Source: Sulfuritalea sp. (GTDB lineage Bacteria; Pseudomonadota; Gammaproteobacteria; Burkholderiales; Rhodocyclaceae). Taken from it: 64,000 bases of DNA. The stretch lies in assembly GCA_016716965.1 (NCBI GenBank), contig JADJUP010000041.1, forward strand, positions 1 to 64,000, written 5' to 3'. A program made the position numbers and the translations under genes. Below are positions 16,102 through 25,409 of this stretch, one piece after another (the stretch's first letter is position 1; the number at the start of each line of letters is the position of its first letter). Below the pieces are notes generated by a model. That model did not search any database and was not told the DNA's origin. It saw nothing but the letters and a program-made list of their open reading frames with translations.

Positions 16102-16536
16102 ATGGTGAGAGACGAGAAACTGGCCAGACGGCTGGTAGTGCGACGTGGGACAAGCGGGAACTGCACCTATGACGAAGGCGCCAAGCGCGAGTTGATCGAG
16201 CTTTGCCGAAGCGGTACGGTCTCGGTGGCCAAAGTGGCGCTGACCTACGGCATCAATCCGAACCTGCTGCACAACTGGATCGCCCTGTATCGCAAGGAAG
16301 GCACGGGCAAGCTGCCCGCACCGTTGCGTGAAACGTCGGCCTGCGCGCCGACGTCATTCATCCCGGTCGTCACCACGCCGATACAGCAGACGGCGGCGGG
16401 ACCGAGGGAATTGCGACTGGACATCACCCTGGACAACGGCATCCAGGCCGACCTGCGCGGCCTGAGCCGCGACGATGTACTTGCCCTGCTGCCGGTACTG
16501 GCCGGCCTGCCATGTTCCGTTTCGACCCAGCGCTGA
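16102..16536 (+). CDS. tnpA: IS66 accessory protein TnpA
   Basis: 144 residues. A helix-turn-helix region (AKRELIELCRSGTVSVAKVA, then GINPNLLHNWIALYRKEG) is followed by a C-terminal RLDITLDNGIQADLRG segment typical of IS66 OrfA. The start is set at ATG 16102 (MVRDEKLARR); the open frame extends further upstream but that part has no family resemblance. The 3' end overlaps tnpB by 25 bp. Confidence 0.8.
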   Translation: MVRDEKLARRLVVRRGTSGNCTYDEGAKRELIELCRSGTVSVAKVALTYGINPNLLHNWIALYRKEGTGKLPAPLRETSACAPTSFIPVVTTPIQQTAAGPRELRLDITLDNGIQADLRGLSRDDVLALLPVLAGLPCSVSTQR

Positions 16537-16862
16537 AAGTCTATCTGCACCGCGAGGCGGTCGATGGGCGCAAGAACATCAACGGTCTGGCCTTGCTGGT
16601 CGAACAGGCGCTGGGGCTGGACCCCTTCGCGCCAGCCCTGTTCGTCTTCAGCAACCGGCGGCGCGACCGGATCAAGATCCTGCTGTGGGAGCGCACCGGC
16701 TTCTGGCTGATGATCAAGCGACTGGAAGCCGACCGGTTCAAATGGCCGACGGACGCCGACGTCGTCACGCTGAGCGTGGAGCAGTTGCACTGGCTGTTGG
16801 CGGGCATCGATCTGGCGGCCATGCAACCGCATCCGACGCGGAAATATTTGCAGGCCGGGTGA
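16512..16862 (+). CDS. tnpB: IS66 accessory protein TnpB (Orf2 family)
   Basis: 116 residues with the family segments KVYLHREAVDGRKNINGL, ALFVFSNRRRDRIKILLWERTGFW, RLEADRFKWP and EQLHWLLAGIDL. Intact; 33 bp upstream of tnpC. Confidence 0.9.
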   Translation: MFRFDPALKVYLHREAVDGRKNINGLALLVEQALGLDPFAPALFVFSNRRRDRIKILLWERTGFWLMIKRLEADRFKWPTDADVVTLSVEQLHWLLAGIDLAAMQPHPTRKYLQAG

Positions 16863-16895
16863 ACCGGTCGTCATGCCCTTGGTCTAATTTGGGAC

Positions 16896-18494
16896 ATGGC
16901 GACGATCACCCTGACCACCGAAGAGTACGCCGCGCTCGTCGCCGATCGGGATGCACTGCGTGGCGAGCGCGACGGTCTGCGCGACGCGTGTGACGGACTG
17001 AACGGTGAAGTACGCACGCTGAAGGTCAAGGTCAGCCTGCTCGAAGAACGCCTCAAGGCCCATCTGCGCACGCTGTTCGACGCCAAGTCGGAAGTACGCG
17101 GCACCGAGCAGAAGGATATGTTCTTCAACGAGGCCGAAGCCTTGACGCCGACCGGTACGCCGGTTGCCGAGGAAGCAACGCCGGACATCGAGATTCCCGC
17201 GCACACGCGCAAGAAGCGCGGCCGCAAGCCGCTCGATCCGAACCTGCCACGCGACATCGTCCGCCATGAACTGCCCGAGTCGGAGCGGATCTGCGCCCAC
17301 GACGGTGCCGCCCTGGTCGAGATCGGTGTCGAGATCAGCGAGCAGTTGGACATCGTCCCCCAGCAGGTACGGGTGATCCAGCACCAGCGGGTGAAATATG
17401 CCTGCCCCTGCTGCGACGAGAGCATCAAGGTCACGCCGGCACCGGCACGGATCATTCCCAAGGGATTGCTGACGGCCTCGGCCTTGGCCTGGGTGGTGAC
17501 CTCGAAGTACATGGATGCCTTGCCTCTGTATCGGCAAGCAGCACTCTTGGGCCGTTTCGGCGGCGACCTGTCACGCGCCACGCTGGCGGCGAGCATCGTC
17601 AAGGTCGGTGACGCGGTGCAGCCGATCATCAACCTGCTGCGCGATCATTTGCTTGAGGCCGACCTCATCCATGCCGATGAAACCACGCTCCAGGTGCTCA
17701 AGGAACCGGGGCGGGCGGCGCAGACGAAGAGTTATCTCTGGGCACAGGCGAGTGGCACCGGGCCGCCCATCCGCTTGTTCGGCTATGCCCCCGGAAGAGG
17801 GGCGAAGCAGGCCGAACCGCTGTTTGCCGGCATCAAACCCGGTGGCGTCCTGATGAGTGACGGCTACGAGGTCTATGGCGGAATCGCCCAAGTCCATGGG
17901 CTGACGCACCTGGGGTGCTGGGCGCACGCTCGCCGCTACTTCGTCGAGGCTGAGGCCGTGATCCCGAAGGCCAGCCGGGGGCCAGAACAGATTCCCACGC
18001 AGTTCATTGCCGCCATCGGCGAGTTGTATGCCGTGGAATCCGAGGCGCGGGAGCGCAAGCTCGACGCCGAGGCACGCCGGCAGCTACGCGCCGAGAAATC
18101 CAGTCCAGTGCTGGCGCGGATCGAGACGATGCTGCTCGCCCATCTGCACGCGGTGGTGCCCAACAGCCTGCTGGGCAAGGCGCTGCACTACCTGTCGGCG
18201 CAGTGGCCGAAGCTCATCCGCTATGTCGAGAACGGCGCATGGCCGATCGACAATAACCTCGCCGAGAACGCCATCCGCCCCTTCGTCGTCGGCCGCCGCA
18301 ACTGGCTGTTCGCCGATACCGTGGCCGGCGCCCATGCCAGTGCCAACCTCTATTCGCTGGTCGAGACCTGCAAGGCCAACGGCGTCGATCCCTACGCCTA
18401 TCTGGTCAGCCTCTTTAGCAAACTCCCCACTGCCCAAACCGCCGACGACTTCGAAGCGCTCCTGCCCTGGTGTTTGGCGGGCTGTCGCCGTTAG
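16896..18494 (+). CDS. tnpC: IS66 transposase TnpC
   Basis: 532 residues, full length. N-terminal coiled coil (ADRDALRGERDGLRDACDGL), a leucine-zipper-like KVSLLEERLKAHLRTLFDAKSE, a zinc-binding part (CAHDG ... CPCCDE), then the DDE catalytic core with IHADETTLQ, MSDGYEVYGGIA and NNLAENAIRPFVVGRRNW, and the C-terminal IS66 domain ending YLVSLFSKLP. No frameshift, so this copy could be active, although its left end is not evident. Confidence 0.93.
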   Translation: MATITLTTEEYAALVADRDALRGERDGLRDACDGLNGEVRTLKVKVSLLEERLKAHLRTLFDAKSEVRGTEQKDMFFNEAEALTPTGTPVAEEATPDIEIPAHTRKKRGRKPLDPNLPRDIVRHELPESERICAHDGAALVEIGVEISEQLDIVPQQVRVIQHQRVKYACPCCDESIKVTPAPARIIPKGLLTASALAWVVTSKYMDALPLYRQAALLGRFGGDLSRATLAASIVKVGDAVQPIINLLRDHLLEADLIHADETTLQVLKEPGRAAQTKSYLWAQASGTGPPIRLFGYAPGRGAKQAEPLFAGIKPGGVLMSDGYEVYGGIAQVHGLTHLGCWAHARRYFVEAEAVIPKASRGPEQIPTQFIAAIGELYAVESEARERKLDAEARRQLRAEKSSPVLARIETMLLAHLHAVVPNSLLGKALHYLSAQWPKLIRYVENGAWPIDNNLAENAIRPFVVGRRNWLFADTVAGAHASANLYSLVETCKANGVDPYAYLVSLFSKLPTAQTADDFEALLPWCLAGCRR

Positions 18495-18554
18495 GTTTCG
18501 CCTCTACATCATCGCTTCCGCCATCGTCAATAGCGATGTCAATAGAGCGCTTAC

Positions 18555-19187
18555 AGTTTGCCCTAACTTCTTCCTGAGGTTTCCGATATGCATGTCGATG
18601 CTGCGATCCTCGGGTGTCAGGTTGCGGCCGAGTACCCTGCGTGCGAGTTCGGCCTTGCCGATGGATCTGCCGGGGCTGTTGTACAGGCGTTCCAGCAGGT
18701 CGTATTCGGTACTCGTCAGGGGCAGGGCCTTCCCGCGCCAGGTCGCCTTGCGTTCGCCCGGTGAAATCACCAGGCTGCCGATGGTGTTCTTGCGAAGGTT
18801 CTCGGCGGCCACCGCATGCCTTGATCGGCGCAGGATCGATCTCAGGCGCGCAGTCAATTCGCGCAAGTTGCAGGATTTCGGGAGATAGTCGTCCGCCCCC
18901 AGTTCGATGCCGACGATGCGGTCGACGTCGTCGTTGCGCGCGCTCAGTATCACCACCGGCAGTTCTCCCTGGCGGCGGATGCGGCGCAGAGCTTCCATGC
19001 AGCCCAGTCCGGGCAGCATGTCGTCGAGGATCACCAGATCGCAACCGTCCTGTGCCACCAGGCGCAGGGCAGTTTCACAGTCGGCGGCCAAGATGGTGCC
19101 GAATCCCTGCTCCCGCAGGTAGTCGCCCAGCACCTGGCAGCGCACCGGGTCATGGTCGACCAGCAACAGTCGGGGAACTTGCTCCAT
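18555..19187 (-). pseudogene. OmpR/CpxR-type response regulator, 3' end cut off by IS66
   Basis: Starts MEQVPRLLLVDHDP at 19187 with GGAGG 8 nt upstream. The receiver domain has the acidic pocket (VDHD), phospho-acceptor in LVILDDMLPG, Thr/Ser in VVILSARN and the Lys in YLPKSCNLREL. The winged-helix effector begins at about residue 130 (LTSTEYDLLERLYNSPGR, DRSIDMHIGNLRKKLGQ) and is broken there by the IS66 end, so the last 25-30 residues, including the wing, are missing. A fused frame would run on into the IS to a stop at 18504-18506. It lies divergent from the mtrAB-like genes and may have regulated them. No histidine kinase is nearby. Confidence 0.85.
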
Positions 19188-19685
19188 CGGGAAACCTCCA
19201 GGCGGGCGGCAAACAAATGCGAGCCGACCGCGCTCGCGTGTAATGTTGCATTTTTGACACTTACGAAATCTTACAATAATTGAATCCTGCATGTCTGAAC
19301 TAACTGCTCGCTGCCACTCGCCCTCAAAGTTCTCATTTTCGAGACACCGAGGCTCTTTATGGAAGCAAGAATAAAGGTGTTATACAACAATAAGTAATAA
19401 AATATTCTGGAAGTGGTTTCTTTGGTGCTGCGAGGTGCTTTCGACGAATTGACCACTGGCTGAGCAGAGGGGTTCGCCGATGCCCAGTGTTTGCGGCGCA
19501 CGGAATTTCAATTGTAAGGATTGTAAGGCCCTGCTTTGGGGCGCACTTTTATATCTTAACCTTAGTCAATCGACAGCGCATCCTCGCGACCTCAACGAAA
19601 CGTGCCGCGCCGCCGCGGAACGTGCAATGCAAACGGCATTGCTGGCGAGAACGCGCCGGCGAGGCTTGTTCAAGGGGATATCCAG
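19188..19685. other. Divergent promoter region of response regulator and mtrAB-like operon
   Basis: About 500 bp without a credible gene. Apart from the GTAAG box, the segment 19370-19420 is AT-rich and may hold the operon promoter, but no clear -35/-10 pair could be defined. Confidence 0.45.
19260..19274 (-). promoter_or_regulatory. CpxR-like direct-repeat box upstream of the response regulator
   Basis: On the minus strand GTAAGATTTCGTAAG gives two GTAAG half-sites with a 10-bp period, the form of CpxR/OmpR-family boxes (GTAAA-N5-GTAAA in E. coli). It is 73 bp upstream of the response regulator start, in the 500-bp region shared with the divergent cytochrome operon. An autoregulatory or operon-control site is inferred. 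Confidence 0.4.
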
Positions 19686-20706
19686 ATGCGAATCGCGCGA
19701 CACTTGCTTACAATTTTTGCCTTGGCCGGCACCCTCGCTGCCATCCCGCCGGGATTCGCCGCGTCCGATGCGACCAAGGCGGCGCCGACGAAGAACCTTG
19801 CGGCCGACCCCAACGCCAAGGACCTGATCCTCAAGGGTGATGCCAAATGCACCGGCTGCCACGACGAGGCCGACGAGCCGACGGGGCGCAGCACGATGCT
19901 GGAATTGAATCCAGGCGTTCTCGCCATCGGCAAGACCAAGCACGGCACGCAGGCCGATAGTCGTACGCCGACCTGTACCGATTGCCACGGCGAAAGCGAA
20001 AAGCATCGCCTGCACAAGGGAAGCGACAAGCCGCCCCAGGTCGATCGCAGCTTCCGCAAGAAGACGACAACATCCGTTCAGGCGCGCAACGAGGAGGCTT
20101 GCCTGACCTGCCACCAGCGCGGCAACCAGATCAACTGGCAGGCAAGCACGCATGGCAATCGCGATTTGACCTGCAGCACATGCCACAAGATCCATAGCAA
20201 GTACGACGCCGTTCGCGACAGATCCGCGCAGACGGAAATTTGCTTTACCTGCCACAAGGAACAGCGCGCGCAAATGCACCGGCAGTCGCGCCATCCGGTG
20301 CCGGAAGGCAAGATGGGCTGCTCGTCCTGCCACAATCTGCATGGCGACAATCCGAAGCAGCTCGTGCGCTCCAACACCAACGAAACCTGCTACCAGTGCC
20401 ACATGGAAAAGCGTGGTCCGTTCCTGAACAACCACCAGCCGGTGAATGAGGACTGCGGCCTCTGCCACAATCCGCACGGCTCGACCAATACGCCGATGCT
20501 GAAGGCGCGTTCGCCGATGATCTGTCAGGAATGCCACAACGAAGTTGCCACCGGCCATCCGGGCCAGCGCAACTTCCTGCCCGCCGCACCGACGACGACG
20601 ACCAGCCAACTCGGTAGCGTTGGAGGGATGCCTGAACTGCCATACCAGCATCCACGGCGACAACAATCCGCAAGGCGCGACAGCTACCCGTCGCTTCTTC
20701 CGCTAA
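19686..20706 (+). pseudogene. Decaheme c-type cytochrome MtrA/MtoA/DmsE-like, frameshifted near the 3' end
   Basis: Starts MRIARHLLTIFALAG at 19686 with a cleavable signal peptide, so it is periplasmic. Nine CxxCH haem sites are in frame: CTGCH, CTDCH, CLTCH, CSTCH, CFTCH, CSSCH, CYQCH, CGLCH and CQECH. The tenth, CLNCH at 20629-20643, lies in another frame, which continues TSIHGDNNPQG and ends at TAA 20704-20706. A one-base shift between about 20590 and 20625 (a GAC-repeat run) explains this. With the frame restored the protein is about 339 residues and ten haems, matching MtrA-type cytochromes that pass electrons through an MtrB barrel across the outer membrane. As sequenced, the frame runs on into the next gene. 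Confidence 0.85.
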
Positions 20707-20726
20707 ACGGTGGAATGGAGATCAAA

Positions 20727-22787
20727 ATGAAAAAGCACAACATCGCCCTCACCGCTTTGTCCGCCGCTCTGCTTTCATGCTATTCGCAGATGGCGTCGGC
20801 AGCTGACGACCTGGCGGAATACATCAAACCCGACTCTAGTTCGATTTCGGTCGGCGTTGGAAGCTGGTCCGACAAGCGCATGCAGCAGGGGAAGTTCGAC
20901 GGCATGCGCGACAAGGGAAGCTACGGCACTATCGACGGGACGTATCTGAAGCGTGACGATGCGACCGGCACGTGGACCAGCCTGTATCTGAAGAACCTCG
21001 GTCTGGACACCGCAGAGTTCGGCGCGCGTTATGAGAAGCAGGGTGACTGGGGCGTCAATTTCGGTTACTCGCAAATCAAGCGCGAACACCCCCTCACGAT
21101 CAATACCGGGCTCAGGGGTATCGGCACCGAGCGACAGATAGTGACGCCCGTCGCAGTTGGCGCCGGCACGGACGTAAGCCTGGATTTGCGCCGCGACGGC
21201 ACCACGCTTGGGATGTTCAAGCGCTTCTCTCCCGAACTCGAGTTCCGGGTCAATTTCAAGAACGAGACAAAGGAAGGCAATCGCCAGTGGGGCGTCCGAA
21301 ACTATCCGACGCTTGGTGCGACCGGTGGCAGCTTTCCCGCATTCGTTGCCGAACCGATCAACAGCACGACGCGGCAGCTCGATGCCGTGATTAATTATCA
21401 GGACAAAAAGCTGTCCGTCACGGGCGGCTATTACGGCAGCTGGTACAACAACAAGAATACCCGCCTCGACGTGATTGGAACGGCAGCCGGTGTAACCGAA
21501 ATGGCGCTGCCCCCGGACAATCAGGCACACCAGCTTTATGTTCGTACCAATTACATGTTCACGCCGACCACGCGCGCCCTGTTCAAGCTCGCCTACACGC
21601 ACGCCACGCAAAACGACCCCTTCATCGCCACCATGAACAACAACGTGGCAACCTGGGTGCCGCTGCCGAGCGCGGGTGGCAGCCTCGACGGCGTGGTCGA
21701 TACCACGGACATGCTCTTGAGCGTTTCAGCCCGGCCCTTGCCCAAGCTGTCGCTGCGCGGCGAGTTGAGCTACTACGACCGGAACGACAAGACCGAAGTT
21801 CGCATCGTGGATAGAGCCGGCGGTCACAACAATCCTTTCCGCTTCACCAATACCAAGGCGAAGTTTGAAGGCGACTATCGTTTGTCCGAAACCTACAGCC
21901 TCAAGGGCGGAGTCGACCTCTTCCATCAGCGTCGTTCGATTTCGAGCGACATCGTGAAGACCGCCGAGTTGTGGGTGCCCTATCGCTCAAGTGTCGAGGA
22001 AAAGACCTACCGGATCGACTTGCGCCGCGCAATGTCAGAGGAATTGAGCGGTTCTGTCGGCTACTCCTACAGCAAACGTACCGGCAGCAAGTACGAGGAC
22101 GTCAGTGTCGGCGTCGATTCGGCGACGATCACCCCGATCTACATCGCCGACCGCGAGCGCAACAAGATAAAGCTTGCCATGGATTGGGCGGCCACCAAGG
22201 ATTTCGGATTGCAGGCGTCCGTCGCCTATACGAAGGATAACTATCCGACGTTTGGCGAGCGCAAGGACGGCGTCAGGGAAGGCAAATCGCAGATCTTCTC
22301 ATTGGACGCAAACCTCGCCATGACCGACGACTGGAAGGCCAAGGCCTGGTATTCGCATGAATCCATCCGGACCAACCTGACGGGCCCTATTACCGGGGCG
22401 ACGGACTGGGTTGAGGATTCTCGCGACAAAGGTCAATCCATCGGGCTGGGGGTAGATGGCAGGATTTCCGACGGCTTCACTGTAGGCGCCAAGCTTGATG
22501 TGACCCTGAGCCGTGGCGACTTCACACAGACGCCGAGTTCGACCAGCCCCTTGCCGGCAGTGGCAAATCGTGAGAGCAGGCTTCACCTGTTCGCGGACTA
22601 CGCACTGCAAAAGAATTCGTCGCTCCGGTTTGACGTGATCAGCGAGCGTTACCGGACCGACGACTGGCAGTGGCGTTTCAGTACCGGCGCTCCGTTCAGC
22701 TATGCCACGGAGGGCACGCAGGTCAGGAACAATCCGGACGAGTCGGCATCGTTTGTCGGCGTTCGCTACAACTACAAGTTCCAGTAG
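20727..22787 (+). CDS. MtrB/PioB-family outer-membrane beta-barrel of an extracellular electron conduit
   Basis: 686 residues from ATG 20727, preceded by TGGAG 7 nt upstream and a signal peptide (HNIALTALSAALLS ... ASA). The body is a series of alternating amphipathic strands such as TGTWTSLYLKNLGL, KLSVTGGYYGSWYNN and FGLQASVAYTKDNY, ending in a C-terminal Phe-Gln strand (GVRYNYKFQ). It resembles the decaheme-associated outer-membrane proteins MtrB, MtoB and PioB, which sheath the cytochrome. It begins 20 bp after the cytochrome stop, so the pair forms an operon. No outer-surface MtrC-type cytochrome or inner-membrane CymA-type quinol protein is in the window. Direction of electron flow (Fe(II) oxidation or metal reduction) cannot be told. 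Confidence 0.88.
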   Translation: MKKHNIALTALSAALLSCYSQMASAADDLAEYIKPDSSSISVGVGSWSDKRMQQGKFDGMRDKGSYGTIDGTYLKRDDATGTWTSLYLKNLGLDTAEFGARYEKQGDWGVNFGYSQIKREHPLTINTGLRGIGTERQIVTPVAVGAGTDVSLDLRRDGTTLGMFKRFSPELEFRVNFKNETKEGNRQWGVRNYPTLGATGGSFPAFVAEPINSTTRQLDAVINYQDKKLSVTGGYYGSWYNNKNTRLDVIGTAAGVTEMALPPDNQAHQLYVRTNYMFTPTTRALFKLAYTHATQNDPFIATMNNNVATWVPLPSAGGSLDGVVDTTDMLLSVSARPLPKLSLRGELSYYDRNDKTEVRIVDRAGGHNNPFRFTNTKAKFEGDYRLSETYSLKGGVDLFHQRRSISSDIVKTAELWVPYRSSVEEKTYRIDLRRAMSEELSGSVGYSYSKRTGSKYEDVSVGVDSATITPIYIADRERNKIKLAMDWAATKDFGLQASVAYTKDNYPTFGERKDGVREGKSQIFSLDANLAMTDDWKAKAWYSHESIRTNLTGPITGATDWVEDSRDKGQSIGLGVDGRISDGFTVGAKLDVTLSRGDFTQTPSSTSPLPAVANRESRLHLFADYALQKNSSLRFDVISERYRTDDWQWRFSTGAPFSYATEGTQVRNNPDESASFVGVRYNYKFQ

Positions 22788-22833
22788 CACGAGCGGCGGC
22801 CTGTCCAGTGGCGGCCAGCGACTAGCATCGAAA

Positions 22834-22868
22834 ACAAACGGCCACCTCCGGGTGGCCGTTTGTTTTTC
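22834..22868 (+). terminator. Rho-independent terminator after the mtrAB-like operon
   Basis: ACAAACGGCCACC (22834-22846), loop TCCG, GGTGGCCGTTTGT (22851-22863): a perfect 13-bp stem followed by TTTTCC. A strong intrinsic terminator 47 bp after the barrel gene. Confidence 0.88.
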
Positions 22869-22930
22869 CGTTCGGGTTCGGCGCCGTGTTGCAGGCGCCG
22901 ACTTTCGTGCTTTCCGGTGCGCGGTTACGT

Positions 22931-23119
22931 TCAGTTCGCGTCGTAGTAATACGCCTTGCTCGGCACCTTCGCCTCGATCTTTTCCTTCATCGTGTCCAGT
23001 GACTGCGGCGCCTTGTCCCACCAGAGGGCGCGCCCTTTCTGCTGCTCGGCCTTTTCCTCGGGATGCTTTTCCATCCATTCGCGCATGAACTTGGTGTGCT
23101 CGGATTCATAGAGTGCCAT
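22931..23119 (-). CDS. DUF3460 family small protein
   Basis: 62 residues (MALYESEHTKFMREW ... KAPQSLDTMKEKIEAKVP, ending AYYYDAN), matching the DUF3460 family of small betaproteobacterial proteins of unknown function. The ATG at 23119 overlaps the spoT stop as TGATG, so it is translationally coupled and the last gene of the spoT transcript. Highly charged and helical; no membrane segment. Confidence 0.85.
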   Translation of the reverse strand: MALYESEHTKFMREWMEKHPEEKAEQQKGRALWWDKAPQSLDTMKEKIEAKVPSKAYYYDAN

Positions 23120-25386
23120 CAGTTTTCCTTTCTGGGTTTTACATCGACATAACGGGTGATGCGCACCACTTCCGGCACGCGCCGGAGCGAGCGCAGGATG
23201 CGGGCGAGGTGGATTCGGTCGGTGACCTGCAGGGTGAAGAACAGCGTGGTGGCCTCGCCGCTGTCGTCGTCCATGCTGATGTTGACGATATTGGAGCCGG
23301 CTTCGGCGATGCCGGCGGCGATGCGGGCGAGGACGCCGCGCACATTCTTGGCGATGACGCGAATGCTGGCTTCGAACATGCCCTTGATGTCGGGTTCCCA
23401 TTCGACGTCCACCCAGTTGCCGCGCTCGCTGCGCAGCTTTGCTATCGCCGTGCAGTCGTGGGTATGCACCACCAGGCCCTGCCCCTTGCGAATCAGGCCG
23501 ACGATCGGGTCGCCTGGGATCGGACGGCAGCAATTGCCGAGCTTGACGGCGACGCCTTCGGGGCCGTGGATCAGGATGGCCTGCTTGCCGCGCCCCTCGG
23601 TGGCGGCATTCGCGGCACCGGTGTCGACGCCCTCGGCCAGGCGGCGCGCGACGATGGCCGGCAGGCGCTTGCCCAGGCCGATCTCGGCCAGCACGGCCTT
23701 TTGCGAGCGGGCGCCCGAGGCGCGCTTGAAGCGATCCCAGGCCTGCGCCGGCAGCTTGGCCAGGGCCAGGCCGAGGTCGCGCAAGGCGTGTGACAGCAGG
23801 CGCTCTCCCAGCGCGGCGGATTCTTCGGCCTGCTTGGTGTTGAGGAAGTGGCGGATCTTGGAGCGCGCCCGTGCGCTCTTGACGTAGCCCAGCCAGGCCG
23901 GATTGGGCGCGGCGTTGGGTGCGGTGACGATCTCGACGCGGTCGCCGTTGCGCAGTTCGGTGCGCAGCGGCATGGTTTCGAAATTGATGCGGCAGGCGAC
24001 GCAGCGGTCGCCGATGTCGGTATGCACGGCATAGGCCAGGTCGACCGGCGTCGAACCGCGCGGCAGGGCGAAGATCTTGCCGCGTGGACTGAACACATAG
24101 ACTTCGCTGGGGAACAGGTCCACCTTGACGTGCTCGAGGAATTCCGAGGAGTCGCCACTGGTGGATTGCAGTTCGACCAGCGACTGCAGCCACTTGTGGG
24201 TCTTCTTCTGCAATTGGTCGAGCGCCGTCTCGTCCTTGTACAGCCAGTGCGAGGCGACGCCGGATTCGGCGACATGGTGCATGTCGGCGTCACGGATCTG
24301 GATTTCCACCGGCGTGCCGAAGGGCCCGATCAGCGTGGTATGCAGCGACTGGTAGCCGTTGGCCTTGGGGATCGCGATGTAGTCCTTGAACTTGCCCGGC
24401 ACCGGCTGGTACAGCGCATGCAGCGCGCCCAGCGCGAGGTAGCAGGTGGGGCGATCCTTGACGATGATGCGAAAGCCATAAATGTCCAGCACCTGCGAGA
24501 ACGACAGGCGCTTGTCGCGCATCTTGCGGTAGATGCCGTACAGGTGCTTTTCCCGGCCCATGACGTCGGCGTCGATGCCGGCGGCCGGCAACGCCTGGCG
24601 GATCGCTTCGAGGATGCGGCCGACCACCTCGCGGCGGTTGCCGCGGGCGCCCTTCACGGCCTTGGCCAGCACCCGATAGCGCAGCGGATGGGCGTGGCGG
24701 AAGGCGAGCTCCTGCAGTTCGCGATAGAGCGCGTTGAGGCCGAGCCGGTTGGCGATCGGGGCGTAGATGTCGAGGGTTTCGCGGGCGATGCGGCGCCGCT
24801 TCTCCGGCCGCATGGCGTCCAGCGTCTGCATATTGTGCAGGCGGTCGGCGAGCTTGATCAGGATCACGCGCACGTCGCGCGCCATCGCCAGCAGCATCTT
24901 GCGGAAGTTCTCCGCCTGGGCTTCCTCGAAACTCTGGTGTTCGATGCGGTCGAGCTTGGAGACGCCGTCGACCAGTTCCGCGGCGACCTTGCCGAAGCGC
25001 TCGGCAATCTGCTCCTTGGTGATCGACGTATCTTCCATCACGTCGTGCAGCAGCGCCGCCATCAGCGCGTGCGGGTCGAGGTGCCATCCCGCCAGGGTTT
25101 CCGCCACGGCGAGCGGATGCGTGATGTAGGGGCCGCCGCTGACGCGCATCTGGCCGCGGTGCGCCGCATCGGAAAAGACATAGGCGGCGCCGACGCGCGC
25201 GATGTCTTCAGGCTTGAGGTAGGTGGCGAGCCGGCCGTTGAATCGTTCCAGGTCCTCGGCCAGATCGACCGGAGGATGCATGTCCGCCGAAATCAGAGGC
25301 GGCTCGTCGAGGGCCCCCGGCACCACGCCGGGGTCCATCAGGGGCGAAGCGGGATGAGGCCGGAGTGGAACCTGCGCCGCCGTCAC
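23119..25386 (-). CDS. spoT: Bifunctional (p)ppGpp synthetase/hydrolase SpoT/Rel
   Basis: 755 residues. HD hydrolase domain with ALLHDVMEDT and IKLADRLHNM (about residues 70-220), synthetase domain with YGFRIIVKD and GYQSLHTTL (about 250-390), TGS domain (VYVFSPRGKIFALPRGSTPVDLAYAVH), conserved-cysteine/RIS region (NCCRPIPGDPIVG) and a C-terminal ACT domain. Both catalytic sites look complete, so the enzyme should make and degrade the alarmone. It makes up the usual block with rpoZ and gmk upstream. The N-terminus carries about 35 extra proline-rich residues before the conserved part; an internal ATG (MHPPVDLAEDL) is an alternative start. Confidence 0.97.
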   Translation of the reverse strand: MTAAQVPLRPHPASPLMDPGVVPGALDEPPLISADMHPPVDLAEDLERFNGRLATYLKPEDIARVGAAYVFSDAAHRGQMRVSGGPYITHPLAVAETLAGWHLDPHALMAALLHDVMEDTSITKEQIAERFGKVAAELVDGVSKLDRIEHQSFEEAQAENFRKMLLAMARDVRVILIKLADRLHNMQTLDAMRPEKRRRIARETLDIYAPIANRLGLNALYRELQELAFRHAHPLRYRVLAKAVKGARGNRREVVGRILEAIRQALPAAGIDADVMGREKHLYGIYRKMRDKRLSFSQVLDIYGFRIIVKDRPTCYLALGALHALYQPVPGKFKDYIAIPKANGYQSLHTTLIGPFGTPVEIQIRDADMHHVAESGVASHWLYKDETALDQLQKKTHKWLQSLVELQSTSGDSSEFLEHVKVDLFPSEVYVFSPRGKIFALPRGSTPVDLAYAVHTDIGDRCVACRINFETMPLRTELRNGDRVEIVTAPNAAPNPAWLGYVKSARARSKIRHFLNTKQAEESAALGERLLSHALRDLGLALAKLPAQAWDRFKRASGARSQKAVLAEIGLGKRLPAIVARRLAEGVDTGAANAATEGRGKQAILIHGPEGVAVKLGNCCRPIPGDPIVGLIRKGQGLVVHTHDCTAIAKLRSERGNWVDVEWEPDIKGMFEASIRVIAKNVRGVLARIAAGIAEAGSNIVNISMDDDSGEATTLFFTLQVTDRIHLARILRSLRRVPEVVRITRYVDVKPRKEN

Positions 25387-25409
25387 GATTCACCCCGTTC
25401 GCATGTTGC

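Larger units (their letters stand above)
16102..18554 (+). mobile_element. IS66-family insertion sequence, second copy (left end not located)
   Basis: Carries intact tnpA, tnpB and tnpC. The right end finishes GAGCGCTTAC at 18554, where the coding sequence of a response regulator is cut. No matching GTAAGCG terminus and no copy of the adjoining 8 bp (AGTTTGCC) is seen on the left, so the left end or flank was probably lost by deletion or recombination. The proteins differ clearly from those of the first IS66 copy, so they are different elements. Confidence 0.85.

Noticed and set aside
19602..22787. A natural cytochrome-porin fusion protein
   Set aside because: The tenth haem motif, a proper stop at 20704-20706, a ribosome-binding site and a signal peptide at 20727 all exist in the expected frames. 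Two genes with a one-base shift explain the data better.
22931..24193. A 420-codon minus-strand gene
   Set aside because: Only the last 62 codons are real (DUF3460 protein); the rest is a shadow of spoT.
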